A stretch of 64,000 nucleotides of DNA, from the NCBI RefSeq assembly GCF_001613465.1, contig NZ_BDCK01000024.1, positions 186,001 to 250,000 on the forward strand, read 5' to 3'. This document shows positions 19,194 through 27,832 of this stretch, one piece after another. The notes below the pieces were generated by a model. That model did no database searches and was not told where the DNA came from. It saw only the letters and a program-made list of their open reading frames with translations. The position numbers were made by a program, and so were the translations under genes. Origin of the DNA: Nocardia niwae NBRC 108934 = DSM 45340. Its GTDB lineage: Bacteria > Actinomycetota > Actinomycetes > Mycobacteriales > Mycobacteriaceae. Position 1 is the first letter of the stretch; every line of letters begins with the position of its first letter.

Positions 19194-19748
19194 GTGAGCC
19201 CCGACGCGCACTCGATACCCTCGGGCATGCCCGATCCACGCCCCCACCTCGGTGAACCCCTGGCGCTCGATCTGCTCAACACGCGATGGATCGAGCACGG
19301 ACCCCAGGACCTGCTCACGGCGGTCGCCGGCCTGCGCACCTGGCTGACATCGGCGGGGATCTCCGATCGCGCCACGGCCGACGACGCCACCTTGCAGGCG
19401 ACACTGGCCGCGCGCACGGCCATCTACGACGTGGTCGTGCACGCCTCCCACACGGCACTCAACGAGGTGCTGGAACACGGCCGCATCCGTCGCACGCTCA
19501 CCGAGGCGGGGCCTGCGGACGTGGCGGACGTCGCGGAGCCGGCCTGGCTCCCCGCCTGGCTGGCCGCCGACAACCTGCTGGAATTACTGCGCACCGCGCC
19601 GGACCGGATCCGTCAATGCGCGCACCCGGAATGCGTGCTGTTCTTCTACGACACCTCGAAGAACGGAACCCGGCGCTGGCACTCCATGGCGACCTGCGGC
19701 AATCGCACCAAAGCGGCCCGCCACTACGCGCGGAAACCTGACGCCTAG
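19194..19748 (+). CDS. CGNR zinc-finger (ABATE-domain) regulator
   Basis: A 184-residue protein. The N-terminal part (GEPLALDLLNTRW, LRTWLTSAGIS) resembles the stress-induced ABATE domain. The C-terminal finger has CAHPECVLFFYDTSKNGTRRWHSM followed by CGNRTKAARHYAR. Such proteins are thought to be transcription regulators. GTG 19194 is chosen because AGGAGG at 19180 is 8 bases away. The gene is divergent from the VOC operon, with palindromic sites between them. Its stop codon is interleaved with that of the convergent kinase gene. Confidence 0.88.
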   Translation: MSPDAHSIPSGMPDPRPHLGEPLALDLLNTRWIEHGPQDLLTAVAGLRTWLTSAGISDRATADDATLQATLAARTAIYDVVVHASHTALNEVLEHGRIRRTLTEAGPADVADVAEPAWLPAWLAADNLLELLRTAPDRIRQCAHPECVLFFYDTSKNGTRRWHSMATCGNRTKAARHYARKPDA

Positions 19749-20989
19749 AACAACTCGTCGAGCAGCCGGTAGTACGCCAAGCGGCTCTCGTCCGGCTCGG
19801 CCAGCCCATAGGCCGCGAAGAAGGCCCTCACCTCCGCCTCGCCGAAGTCCGCGCGCAGATCGCGGACGGCGAGAGCCAGATCGCGGTAGCGGTCGGCCAC
19901 GCCGAGTGCGCCCACGTCGAGCAGGACGCCGTTCTCCAGCACGTTCGGCGGGGTGAAATCGCCGTGCGCCACCACTAGATCCTCACCGTCCGGCCGCTGC
20001 GCCAGCAACCGCGCGAGAACCTCCTCCGGCGTGGATCCGGAGTTGTCCTCGTCGAAATCGTCCGGGTCCACCAGCCCCTCGACCACGTGGCGGCGCGCCT
20101 GCGCCAGCACGAGGTCGAGGCGTCCATCGAACGGGCAGTCGGCGACCGGAATGCTGTGCAGCCGCCGCAGGAGCGCGCCGAGAACGGCGCCGACGGAAGC
20201 CGCCTGCGCACTGCCGGAGCCCGTCCGCGCCGCCAGGCTGGGTGCGCCCGCGTCCGTGAGCACCAGGACGTCGTCTTCGAACGCCGCGACCTCCGGCACG
20301 GCTATCCCGCGGTCGCGCAGCCAGGTGAGCCGCTGATACTCGGCGACCGCCTTCGGTCCGCGTTTGAGCCAGTAGGCGCCGTTGACGGACACCACCCCGC
20401 CGCTCATGCCCTCGTGCGAGCCAGACCAGTTCGGCGACTCGCCGAACAGCGTCCTGACCGTGGGGGGCAACGGGATCGGCAGCTCGCCCAACGTGTCCAG
20501 CGCGGCGCGAGTGGATTCGATCTCCTCGGGATCGCCTTCGGCGACGCGCAGCCGCATCGCCTCGGCCAGCAGCGCGTGCGCCTCGGCAAGCTGATCGCGT
20601 TCGGCGAGCGCCTTGCCCAGATGCTGCACGGCGAAGGAGAGCACCTCGGGAGCGGCCACCCGTGCGTGTTCCACCGCGCGGCGGTACAACGTCTCGGCGG
20701 TGCCCGCGTCGCCGCGGTAGCGGTAGACGTCGCCCAAGTTGATCCACACACTGATCCGCCGCTGCTCCGTGTCCACCAGTTCGAGGGCGCGATCGAGGTG
20801 ATCCAGCGCGTCGTCGTAGCGGCCGAGCAGCATCAGCTCGATACCGGTCTGCCGGTAACTCGCGAAGTCGTCGGGGCGGGCCTGCGCCACCCGATCGGCC
20901 AGGCGCTGCGGGTCGTGCGGAATCATCCGCTGCCGCTCGTCGAACCGGTACAGCGGCTCGTCCCGCTCGACCTGCCCCGGGGCGCTCAC
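19745..20989 (-). CDS. TPR domain fused to an APH(3')-like kinase
   Basis: A 414-residue two-part protein. Residues about 30-165 form tetratricopeptide-like helices (FASYRQTGIELMLLGRYDDALDHLDRAL, WINLGDVYRYRGDAGTAETLYRRAV). Residues about 190-414 match aminoglycoside 3'-phosphotransferases: YWLKRGP for the ATP-site lysine, VAHGDFTPPNVL as the catalytic loop, LLDVGALGVADRYRDLALAVRDL, and a C-terminus LAYYRLLDELF. It may phosphorylate an aminoglycoside or an unknown alcohol. The TPR part suggests a protein partner. GTG 20989 overlaps the DUF3046 stop by 4 bases. Confidence 0.87.
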   Translation of the reverse strand: MSAPGQVERDEPLYRFDERQRMIPHDPQRLADRVAQARPDDFASYRQTGIELMLLGRYDDALDHLDRALELVDTEQRRISVWINLGDVYRYRGDAGTAETLYRRAVEHARVAAPEVLSFAVQHLGKALAERDQLAEAHALLAEAMRLRVAEGDPEEIESTRAALDTLGELPIPLPPTVRTLFGESPNWSGSHEGMSGGVVSVNGAYWLKRGPKAVAEYQRLTWLRDRGIAVPEVAAFEDDVLVLTDAGAPSLAARTGSGSAQAASVGAVLGALLRRLHSIPVADCPFDGRLDLVLAQARRHVVEGLVDPDDFDEDNSGSTPEEVLARLLAQRPDGEDLVVAHGDFTPPNVLENGVLLDVGALGVADRYRDLALAVRDLRADFGEAEVRAFFAAYGLAEPDESRLAYYRLLDELF

Positions 20990-21180
20990 CAGCGTGCCCT
21001 CGGCACGTCGAACTCGGTGCACAGGGCACGCCAGACGTCGCGAGGGTCGACCCCGGCCTCGATGGCGTCGGCGCCGGTGCGCCCGCCCAACTCGGGGATG
21101 ACGTGGTCGGTCAGCAGGGCGTCGCCCCTGGCCACACCGAACTCGCTGTGCAACAGTTCCTGAAACTCGGTCAACCGCAC
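20986..21180 (-). CDS. DUF3046 protein, Rv2738c-like
   Basis: A 64-residue protein that matches the mycobacterial Rv2738c family almost end to end: MRLTEFQELLHSEFG at the start, DHVIPELGGRTGADAIEAGVDPRDVWRALC, then FDVPRARW at the C-terminus. Function unknown. In mycobacteria it sits next to recA and an Rv2739c-type transferase. Here the transferase neighbour is kept but recA has been separated by about 6 kb of accessory genes. Confidence 0.92.
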   Translation of the reverse strand: MRLTEFQELLHSEFGVARGDALLTDHVIPELGGRTGADAIEAGVDPRDVWRALCTEFDVPRARW

Positions 21181-21242
21181 CGTCCCGAACTTACTCCCCC
21201 GCCGCGCGTTCCCAGGTCAGTGGCACACCCGGACCATTCCGG

Positions 21243-22400
21243 TCAGGAATGGACGGCGTGACCCACCCGGTGACACAGGCTGACGGGGTCGGGGAACTCG
21301 GGCGTGGCGGCAGCGCGCCGGGCCGCTTCGGCGTAGCGGGGATCGGCGAGGATCTCCTGGACCGCGGCGCGGACCGCGGCGGGCGACAGCGGCCGGACGA
21401 CGATCGAACTGCCTTGCCGGGCAGCGCGATTGGCCAGTTCCCACTGGTCGCCACCGCCGGGAACGGTGACGATCGGGACGCCCGCGGACAGCGTCTTGGC
21501 GAGCAGGCCGTGCCCGCCGCCGCCCACGACGACGGACGCGTGGGTCAGCAGCGCGTCTTGCCGCCCCAGCCCCGCCGTGGCCCACGGGGGCAGATCGGCG
21601 GGCGGAGCGTCCAGCATCGAAATCGCCACGCGGACACCCGTTCCGTCCAAAGCCTCCAGAACGGTCTCCGCCATGCCGGCCACACCGGTGTGGGCGGTCG
21701 ACGGGGCGACCATGACCAGCGGCCCGTCGCCGGGCGGGAGGTCCAGGATCGCATCTGTCGGCTCCCACAGCAGCGGCCCGATGACATGGGCGGATTCCGG
21801 CCAGTCGGGGCGCGGCACCTCGAGCGCGGGCAGGGTGGCGACCAAGCGGGCGGCCGGGCCCGGGTCGACGGCAGGCAGACCGACGCTCTCGCGCGCACGC
21901 TCACGCTGGCGGCGCCCGTTCCGCAGAGCGCGGGCGGTCATGCCGCGTAGTACGCCGTCGCGCACCCGCCCGCGCAGACCCGCACCGGGAGCGAGCCCGC
22001 TTCCGATGGGCGGCAATCCCTTCGACGGCAGATACAGCGGATGCGGGGACAGTTCCACCCACGGGACCCCGAGCCGCTCGGCGGCCATCCCGCCACCCGC
22101 GGTCAGCACGTCGGAGATCACCAGCTCGGGCAGCATCGCGCTCAGTTCGGGCAGGATCTCGGTGGAGATGTGCGCCGCCCGCTCGTGAATGCGCTGCCCC
22201 GCGTCCGTGTCGTCGTCCACCGGCCGCGGCGCCAGGCCCTTGAGCCTGCGCACGCCGATACCGGCGGCGAGCGCGGCGTCGAACCACCGCGGACCGGTGA
22301 ACAGAACCGGCTCGTCACCGGCGGCCAGGAACCGCAAGCACAGCGCGATAGCGGGAAACGCGTGACCGGGGTCGGGCCCTGCGACGACGGCTACTCGCAT
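21243..22400 (-). CDS. UGT/MGT-type glycosyltransferase, Rv2739c-like
   Basis: A 385-residue GT-B fold enzyme of the macrolide/UDP-glycosyltransferase type. The N-terminal motif is VAVVAGPDPGHAFPAIALCLRFLAAGDEP. The C-terminal donor site includes LTHASVVVGGGGHGLLAKTLSAGVPIVTVPGGGDQWELANRAARQGSSIVV, where the usual HGG appears as GGGGHG. The acceptor is unknown. It is in the same place as Rv2739c beside the DUF3046 gene. Confidence 0.88.
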   Translation of the reverse strand: MRVAVVAGPDPGHAFPAIALCLRFLAAGDEPVLFTGPRWFDAALAAGIGVRRLKGLAPRPVDDDTDAGQRIHERAAHISTEILPELSAMLPELVISDVLTAGGGMAAERLGVPWVELSPHPLYLPSKGLPPIGSGLAPGAGLRGRVRDGVLRGMTARALRNGRRQRERARESVGLPAVDPGPAARLVATLPALEVPRPDWPESAHVIGPLLWEPTDAILDLPPGDGPLVMVAPSTAHTGVAGMAETVLEALDGTGVRVAISMLDAPPADLPPWATAGLGRQDALLTHASVVVGGGGHGLLAKTLSAGVPIVTVPGGGDQWELANRAARQGSSIVVRPLSPAAVRAAVQEILADPRYAEAARRAAATPEFPDPVSLCHRVGHAVHS

Positions 22401-22435
22401 GCGCCTAGCCTGCCACAGGGCCGATCAGATCCGCA

Positions 22436-22472
22436 GCGGCGGCGGGGTCCAGCGGAGTCCTCCCGCCGCCGC
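22436..22472 (-). terminator. Hairpin terminator after small membrane protein gene
   Basis: An 11-bp perfect stem (GCGGCGGCGGG/CCCGCCGCCGC) with a 15-base loop lies 2 bases past the stop of the small membrane protein gene on the minus strand. Confidence 0.65.
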
Positions 22473-22474
22473 CC

Positions 22475-22648
22475 CTACAGCTTGCTCACCGTCGAGTTGT
22501 CCGAGCCCGAGACCGCCTTGTACAGCAGGTACAACCCGAACACGATGGCGCTGATCACCAGGATCGGGAACAGGCCCTTGATCAATGCGCCGATGACCGC
22601 CAGTGCGATCCAGACGACCGCGACGATGCCGATGATCTTCCACAACAT
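22475..22648 (-). CDS. Small two-helix membrane protein
   Basis: A 57-residue protein: MLWKIIGIVAVVWIALAV, GALIKG, then a second hydrophobic segment LFPILVISAIVFGLYLLYKAV and a short polar tail. The ATG at 22648 has GGGAGG 7 bases upstream, which decides it over an in-frame start 14 codons earlier. No family recognised. It resembles small stress-linked membrane proteins in size only. Confidence 0.75.
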   Translation of the reverse strand: MLWKIIGIVAVVWIALAVIGALIKGLFPILVISAIVFGLYLLYKAVSGSDNSTVSKL

Positions 22649-23040
22649 TCCGATGCCTCCCAGAAGTCCGTTACCGTTCGAGCATGACACTCGGCTGAAG
22701 CGGAATCACCAGGTGAAGCGGGATATCCGGGTGGAAATCAGGGTTCCCCCCGACACCCGGCGCGCGCCGATCGGGGTTTCCCGATCGGCCTCCGGCCATG
22801 CGGCGCGAAGCCGGGGACAGCGCGGGCTTGCTTCCATCGGCGCAGGTCACGCCATCGGTGGAGCGTCGATTCTGCCGACGGCAGTACACGTCGATACTCG
22901 ATCGAACCAGACCGGACGCTCGCGGCAGGACCCATCGGGCGCCCGGCATCGGAGTACTGCGAGATCGACGCACGACCTCGACGGCTACGGACTAATCCAA
23001 CCCAGCGCACCGCGAGTCCGAGTGTCGACGACGCGCCGGC
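22649..23040. other. 390-base stretch without a gene
   Basis: This lies between the small membrane protein gene and the degraded PucR-type gene. Frames are Arg/Pro-rich and have no recognisable domain. The 3' part may have held the start of the degraded gene, but nothing is recognisable before about 23040. Confidence 0.5.
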
Positions 23041-23057
23041 GCCCGTGCTGGGCGTCG

Positions 23058-23727
23058 GCGCTGCGCGCTCTGGGCGCGATGTCGGCGCTGCTCTCGGCCG
23101 CCCCCCGGGAACCGGACATCCTGCGGAGCGCCGCGGAGGCGGTCTCCGTCGCCGGATGCTGCGAAGCACTGGGCTGCTATCGACTCGCCGGGGACGAATA
23201 CCGACTCGGCACAGGACAACTCGCCTCGCCCGATCTGAACGCGCAACTGCGCGCGCAGAACGGCTCCGGCCGTCTCCGGCTTCCCGGTCACCGGTGGGCC
23301 TGGGCGCTACCTTCAGCCGCCTCCGCCTTCGGTCGCGTACGCCCGATGGTGCGACGGCGTACGACGAGCCGGGCTTCTACAGCCTGATCGATGCCGCCCG
23401 CACGGACGGCCGAGCCGAGCAGTTCCTGCGGCAATGGCCGGCACCCTGCTGGATTACGACCGGCGCCGTAACGCCGACCTGGCGCACACGCTGAGCCGAT
23501 ACCTCGAATGCGGTGGCAATTACGACGATTCCGCCGCCGCCCTGCACATCCATCGCAGCACGCTGCGCTACCGGCTGCGCCGCATCCGGGAACTCACCGG
23601 ATTCGATCTGCGCGACGCCGACACCCGCTTCACCTTGCAAGCGGCCACGCGCGCCTGGCGCTTCCTCTCCTCGGCCGCGCTTCCCGAGCGGCCCTCGCCT
23701 GCAACCAGGTGGTCGGCTTCCCCCTGA
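23058..23727 (+). pseudogene. Degraded GAF/PucR-type transcriptional regulator
   Basis: Pieces of one regulator appear in three frames in the right order. From about 23058 a GAF-like stretch reads ALRALGAMSALLSAAPREP and later LRLPGHRWAWALP. From about 23300 a second frame carries LIDAARTDGRAEQFLRQ. From 23434 a third frame carries the PucR C-terminal HTH: LLDYDRRRNADLAHTLSRYLE, AALHIHRSTLRYRLRRIREL. The middle of the protein is missing. At least two frame changes and an internal deletion make it non-functional. Confidence 0.8.
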
Positions 23728-23731
23728 AAGG

Positions 23732-23774
23732 CGACGATGGTATGCGTGTCTGCGGGACACGCATACCATCGTCG
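23732..23774. terminator. Perfect 19-bp hairpin between convergent genes
   Basis: A 19-bp uninterrupted stem (left arm CGACGATGGTATGCGTGTC) with loop TGCGG lies 4 bases after the degraded regulator gene and 11 bases before the PRC-barrel stop. The position suits a bidirectional terminator. The stem is longer than others in this window and has no T-run. Confidence 0.7.
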
Positions 23775-23785
23775 ACGAGGCGCCG

Positions 23786-24415
23786 TCAGATCCCGCGGCG
23801 CTCGACGTCCGGCATCTCTTCGCCCAAGGGATCGTCGTTCGGCATGCCGTCCGATCCCTGCATCCCGAGATCGGCCGCGTCGACGGCGTAGGGGTCGAGC
23901 AGCTCTGCACGCCCCATGCGCGACCGATCGCCGCTCGGCGGCATCCGTAGCGTCTCCTCTTCACCGCTCTGGTTGGCGCGCCTCCGGGCCGCGGCGACGT
24001 CTCCCGGTTCCCCGGCGCGCTGCTCCGGCGGGCGGGTCATCTCGGGCCGGGGCCGCCGCGGCTGCGGCACCGGCTGCCTGCCGTAGACGTCCCAGGCGGC
24101 CTGCTCCGGGTCGATCTGATAGTGATCGAACAGCTCCTGCTCGGCCTGCGGGCTGATCTGCCCGTTGTGGTCGAGCTGGGGCGAGGTCTTCACCGCTTCC
24201 TTCCCGACCCGTACCTGCAACGTCGCCGATTCCGGGCGGTGCTCGGCCCCGGCCAGCGGGACCAGAGCGTCGGTGCTGAACAGGCCGGTGGACACCGCGA
24301 TCCAGGTGGGGGATCCGGAGTTGTTGTCGACGTAGACCCGTTTGACCTTGCCGATCTTCTCGCCTTCGGGGCCGTACACCGAGCTGCCGATGAGCGTTTC
24401 CAGCATTTCAGTCAT
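23786..24415 (-). CDS. PRC-barrel domain protein
   Basis: A 209-residue protein. The first 80 residues form a PRC-barrel: LIGSSVYGPEGEKIGKVKRVYVDNNSGSPTWIAVSTGLF, then VPLAGAEHRPESATLQVRVGKEAVKTSPQLD. The rest is Pro/Arg/Glu-rich and probably disordered. PRC-barrels take part in photosynthesis, RNA processing or stress responses in different bacteria. The role here is unknown. ATG 24415 has GGAGG 5 bases upstream. Confidence 0.88.
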   Translation of the reverse strand: MTEMLETLIGSSVYGPEGEKIGKVKRVYVDNNSGSPTWIAVSTGLFSTDALVPLAGAEHRPESATLQVRVGKEAVKTSPQLDHNGQISPQAEQELFDHYQIDPEQAAWDVYGRQPVPQPRRPRPEMTRPPEQRAGEPGDVAAARRRANQSGEEETLRMPPSGDRSRMGRAELLDPYAVDAADLGMQGSDGMPNDDPLGEEMPDVERRGI

Positions 24416-24491
24416 GGGTTCCTCCGCGGTTCGTCCTGCGACGCGCAGCCCGGCAGACCGCGGCTGGGCACCGCGCGTGCTGAGAAAGGGG

Positions 24492-24659
24492 TCAATCGCT
24501 TGGGGGTCGATCGGTGGCGTCGGAGCCGTCGGCGACGCGCTGCGCCCTGCGCGACAGCCGCACCGGGTCCTCGGCGGTTTCACACGTCAGGTACCGGCTG
24601 ACATCCAGCCGCTGCGTGTCCTGGTCGAGCAGCGAGAGACGGTAGGAAACATCGAGCAT
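24492..24659 (-). CDS. Small hypothetical protein (55 aa)
   Basis: A 55-codon frame starts MLDVSYRLSLLDQDTQRLD and continues VSRYLTCETAEDPVRLSRR, ending in an Asp/Pro-rich tail. GCAGGAG lies 6 bases before the ATG. It is 76 bases upstream of the PRC-barrel gene on the same strand and may be co-transcribed. No family recognised. Confidence 0.6.
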   Translation of the reverse strand: MLDVSYRLSLLDQDTQRLDVSRYLTCETAEDPVRLSRRAQRVADGSDATDRPPSD

Positions 24660-24821
24660 GACGTGCTCCTGCCCTGTAGTGCATGTTCCCGCCCCAGTCG
24701 AGGACGGAAGTATTCAGCTACATTCTCGCAACTACCCGCACCCGCCACAATCAAACCGGGCGCCCAGCCGAATTCGACGACACGCCGAAGCGGTTCCGAT
24801 CCCGTGGCTATCTAATAGCTA

Positions 24822-26297
24822 TCAGCGGGTCGCGCGGTGGGCCGCATCGTCGCCGCTTTTGATCAGGGTCAGCGCCGACGGCCCGCTGGCGAAACGGAAG
24901 TTCTTGCCGCGATGGTCGACCTCTCCGTCGGTGGCCAGCGAGACCGGCTCGTCGGCCACCCGCACGTTCAGGCGGGAGACCCGGCGGTGCCGATAAGTCG
25001 GTGAATACGCCAGCGTGCCGGTGAACGTCGCGAAGACCAGCCGCAGCCGCGAGAACGGAACGTCGGCGCGCAGGTAACGGACGTCGAGGGTGCCGCCGTG
25101 CAATTCCGGACGGGACATGGGGATCTGGTCCGCGGGGTGATAGGCGCCGTTGCCGACGAACAGCATCCACAGCGCGGTGCGTGTGTCATCGATGGTGACG
25201 TGCAGCGGCTGAGCGCGGAACAGCACGCGCACCATGGCGATTCCCGCCGCGGGCCACTTGCCGATCCGGCGCTCCCAGCGCTCACGGACGCGCACGAAGT
25301 CCGGATAACCGCCGAGGCTGGCGGTGTTGACGAAAACGCGCTGCTCGGCGTCGTCGAAGCGCACCTCGGCCACGTCGACGCGCACCGCTTCGCCCGCGTC
25401 CAGCGCCGCGAGGGTGTTCCCATGGTCCTCCACTCCGGCATCCCTGGCGAAGTGGTTCAGCGTGCCCCCCGCGAAGACCGCCAGCGGCACCCGGTGGCGC
25501 ACCGCATACTCCGCGACGGCCGACACCGTTCCGTCGCCGCCGACCACGCCGAGAGCGACGATGTCGTCGCGCCGCAGCAATTCCCCGACCCGCGCCTCCA
25601 CATCGTCGCCGCCACCGAGTTCGAGCACCTCGGCGGCGGGCAGCCGGTCGCGCAAGGTGGCGAGCGCGTTGTCTCCGTCGCCCGATCCCGAGTGCGGGTT
25701 GCCGATCAGCAGCAATCCGGCGCCGCCCGGCAGCGGATCGATGTACTCGACCGGACCGAGGGCGGCGGGCTCGTCGTCACGCACCGCCCACCACCGCCGC
25801 GTGACCAGCGCGACCGCACCACCGAACAGCGCACCTGCGACCACGTCGGACGGCCAGTGCACGCCGATGTGCACGCGCGAATAGGCGACCGCGGCGGCGA
25901 CCGGGGCCACGGCGGCGGCCGCCGCGGGAGACTCCAGCGCCAGACCGGCCGCGAAGGCGGCGGCGGACGCCGAATGCCCGGAGGGGAACGAGGAGGACAC
26001 GGGCGGCGCGACCAGCCTGCGCACGAACGGAACGGACTCGTCCGGCGGACGGCGGCGAGGAAACAGCGGTTTGGCCACGCCGTTGGCCACGCTGCTGGCA
26101 ATGCTCAGCGCGAGCAGCCCGCGCACCGCGCCGCGCCGGGTCGAGCGATCCCCGGCGACGAACAGGACCGCCCCCAGAGCGATCCACAAACGGTTCTTGT
26201 CCGCCGTGGTGCTCAACGCCTTCAGCACCCGGTCCGCCGGAGTCGCCCGCACGCGCGCGCTGCGGCCGACCAGCCATCGATCCAGGCTGCTCGTCAT
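24822..26297 (-). CDS. PAP2 phosphatase / diacylglycerol-kinase fusion
   Basis: A 491-residue bifunctional lipid enzyme. The N-terminal half is a membrane PAP2 phosphatase with motif 1 KPLFPRRRP, motif 2 PSGH and motif 3 SRVHIGVHWPSDV. The C-terminal half is a diacylglycerol-kinase/sphingosine-kinase-like catalytic domain with VVGGDGTVSAVAEYAV, FAGGTLNHFARD and a beta-rich tail ending SLATDGEV. Such fusions are common in actinobacteria and presumably handle phosphatidate and diacylglycerol. ATG 26297 is taken because GGAG lies 8 bases upstream. Confidence 0.9.
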   Translation of the reverse strand: MTSSLDRWLVGRSARVRATPADRVLKALSTTADKNRLWIALGAVLFVAGDRSTRRGAVRGLLALSIASSVANGVAKPLFPRRRPPDESVPFVRRLVAPPVSSSFPSGHSASAAAFAAGLALESPAAAAAVAPVAAAVAYSRVHIGVHWPSDVVAGALFGGAVALVTRRWWAVRDDEPAALGPVEYIDPLPGGAGLLLIGNPHSGSGDGDNALATLRDRLPAAEVLELGGGDDVEARVGELLRRDDIVALGVVGGDGTVSAVAEYAVRHRVPLAVFAGGTLNHFARDAGVEDHGNTLAALDAGEAVRVDVAEVRFDDAEQRVFVNTASLGGYPDFVRVRERWERRIGKWPAAGIAMVRVLFRAQPLHVTIDDTRTALWMLFVGNGAYHPADQIPMSRPELHGGTLDVRYLRADVPFSRLRLVFATFTGTLAYSPTYRHRRVSRLNVRVADEPVSLATDGEVDHRGKNFRFASGPSALTLIKSGDDAAHRATR

Positions 26298-26528
26298 TCG
26301 GACCACTCCACCGTCACGACCGTGAGCCGAGAGAAACCGCATCGCCGCAGCCTACCGACTTCCCGCTCACCGGACCCGGCGACCACTGCGCCCGGATGTC
26401 CCCGCGACGGCGTCGGCCCGCCGACGCCGGCCCGCACTCGACCGCCTCGTATGCCATTTCAGTGCACGGATGTACTCTGATCTTCAACGCACAGTGACGT
26501 TGCGCACCAAGAGGGAAGGGATGATCGA

Positions 26529-26579
26529 ATGAGGAAGACACACCGGTCAGCACACAGTCATGCACTGAGCCTCTCGTAA
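26529..26579 (+). CDS. Possible 16-residue leader peptide
   Basis: A tiny frame, MRKTHRSAHSHALSLS, has GGAAGGG about 8 bases upstream and ends 13 bases before the next small gene. Three of 16 codons are His. Whether it is translated is not known. Confidence 0.25.
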   Translation: MRKTHRSAHSHALSLS

Positions 26580-26592
26580 CGGCCGGGACCCG

Positions 26593-26793
26593 ATGGAACA
26601 GACGAACGAGCTGGCCCAGGAACTCGCGGCCGCGGCACGGCGGCACGGTTCGGCGATCGCCGGGATAGTCGGATCCGCCGCACGCAAGGCGTCCTGGGAG
26701 GTGCTCGACCTCCTGGCCGAGAGCCGCGAACTGGTCGGCGCGGCGTTTCGCGCCAGGGCCGAGGAACTCCGCCGCCGGGACCGGCCGAACTGA
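26593..26793 (+). CDS. Small hypothetical helical protein (66 aa)
   Basis: A 66-residue Ala/Arg/Glu-rich helical protein (TNELAQELAAAARRHGSAIAGIVGSAARKASWEVLDLLAESRELVGAAFRARAEELRRR). A Gly-containing mid-segment could lie on a membrane. The ribosome site is weak (GGGACCC). It converges on the pspM-like gene with a 11-base gap. No family recognised. Confidence 0.5.
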   Translation: MEQTNELAQELAAAARRHGSAIAGIVGSAARKASWEVLDLLAESRELVGAAFRARAEELRRRDRPN

Positions 26794-26804
26794 ACCGGCC
26801 GACG

Positions 26805-27695
26805 TCAGATCGGTGGCCGCGGCGACGCGGGCACCGATTTGTCGGCCACCTCGATGAGGGCTTGGGCCCATCCATCCAGCCGATCGGAAGCGTCGCGCAG
26901 ATCCGCCACGATGGTGTCGAAGTTGCGCCGCACCACGCTGTTCTCCGGAACCGCGAGAATCCGGCCCGCAGCGGCCACGACCTGCTCGTACTCCGTGACC
27001 CCCGCGTCGAGCCGGGCCAGGATCAGTCGCAGGTTCTCGGTGAGCGCCACCGCCGCGGGCGAATTCGCGCTTCCCATCGCGCCGAGGCCCTGTTCCATCG
27101 CCGCGATGTCGGCGGCCAGCGCATGGAGCGCCGCCGCGCCCGAAGCGGCCGTTTCGAGCAGGTCGGCCATCTCGTCCGGCGGCAGCCGATGGGAGCGAGC
27201 GATCTGGACGCCCATCCCGTGCAACGCCTTCTCCGCCCGCACCAGCCGCGCGATCGCGGGCCGCGCGTTGGACCACAGCGGCGGCTGCTTGCGCGGGATG
27301 AACGCCGCGTGCGGCAGTGGAGCACCCCGCAGCCGCAGATAACGGCGAGTGCTCAGCGCCGCGCCGGTCACCAGCGCGACCGCGCCGCCGCCGACCACGA
27401 CCACAGCCCAGACCGGCGCCGAAAGAACTACGAGGCCAACGGTTCCCGCCGTGGTGAGGCCGGACACGGTGCCCAGCTGAAAACTTCGGCGACGGGCCCT
27501 GCGGCGACGGCGTAGCTCACGCTCCCGCGGATCGGCCCAGCGCCGCACGGCCACGAGCGCGTTCTCCCCGGCTTCGCGAAGGCTGTCCGGCAGGCTGCCC
27601 GGCTGTGGCGCGAGCGCGGCTTGTGCCCGGATCATCGCCGACCCGCGCAGGCGCCGCGCGTCGAGCTGACGCTCGCGAAATACACTGCCGCTCAT
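26805..27695 (-). CDS. pspM: PspM-like membrane protein, Rv2743c-like
   Basis: A 296-residue protein downstream of pspA, as Rv2743c (PspM) is in M. tuberculosis. A basic stretch (ERELRRRRRARRRS) precedes two adjacent membrane helices (residues about 78-112). The remaining 180 residues are soluble and helical. In mycobacteria the ClgR-PspA-PspM set preserves the envelope under stress. Identity rests on position and layout. A separate pspN-like gene is not seen. Confidence 0.82.
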   Translation of the reverse strand: MSGSVFRERQLDARRLRGSAMIRAQAALAPQPGSLPDSLREAGENALVAVRRWADPRERELRRRRRARRRSFQLGTVSGLTTAGTVGLVVLSAPVWAVVVVGGGAVALVTGAALSTRRYLRLRGAPLPHAAFIPRKQPPLWSNARPAIARLVRAEKALHGMGVQIARSHRLPPDEMADLLETAASGAAALHALAADIAAMEQGLGAMGSANSPAAVALTENLRLILARLDAGVTEYEQVVAAAGRILAVPENSVVRRNFDTIVADLRDASDRLDGWAQALIEVADKSVPASPRPPI

Positions 27696-27832
27696 ACCTT
27701 CTCTCCCGCCGGTTGCGCACTTCGGACAGACCGGAACCCGACTCGGCCGACGGCCGGCCGGTCGGGTCCCACGCCTTGTCTTCCAGTGAACCAGCCCCCA
27801 CCGACACGTGCTCGCCGAACGCCCGTCCGCGG

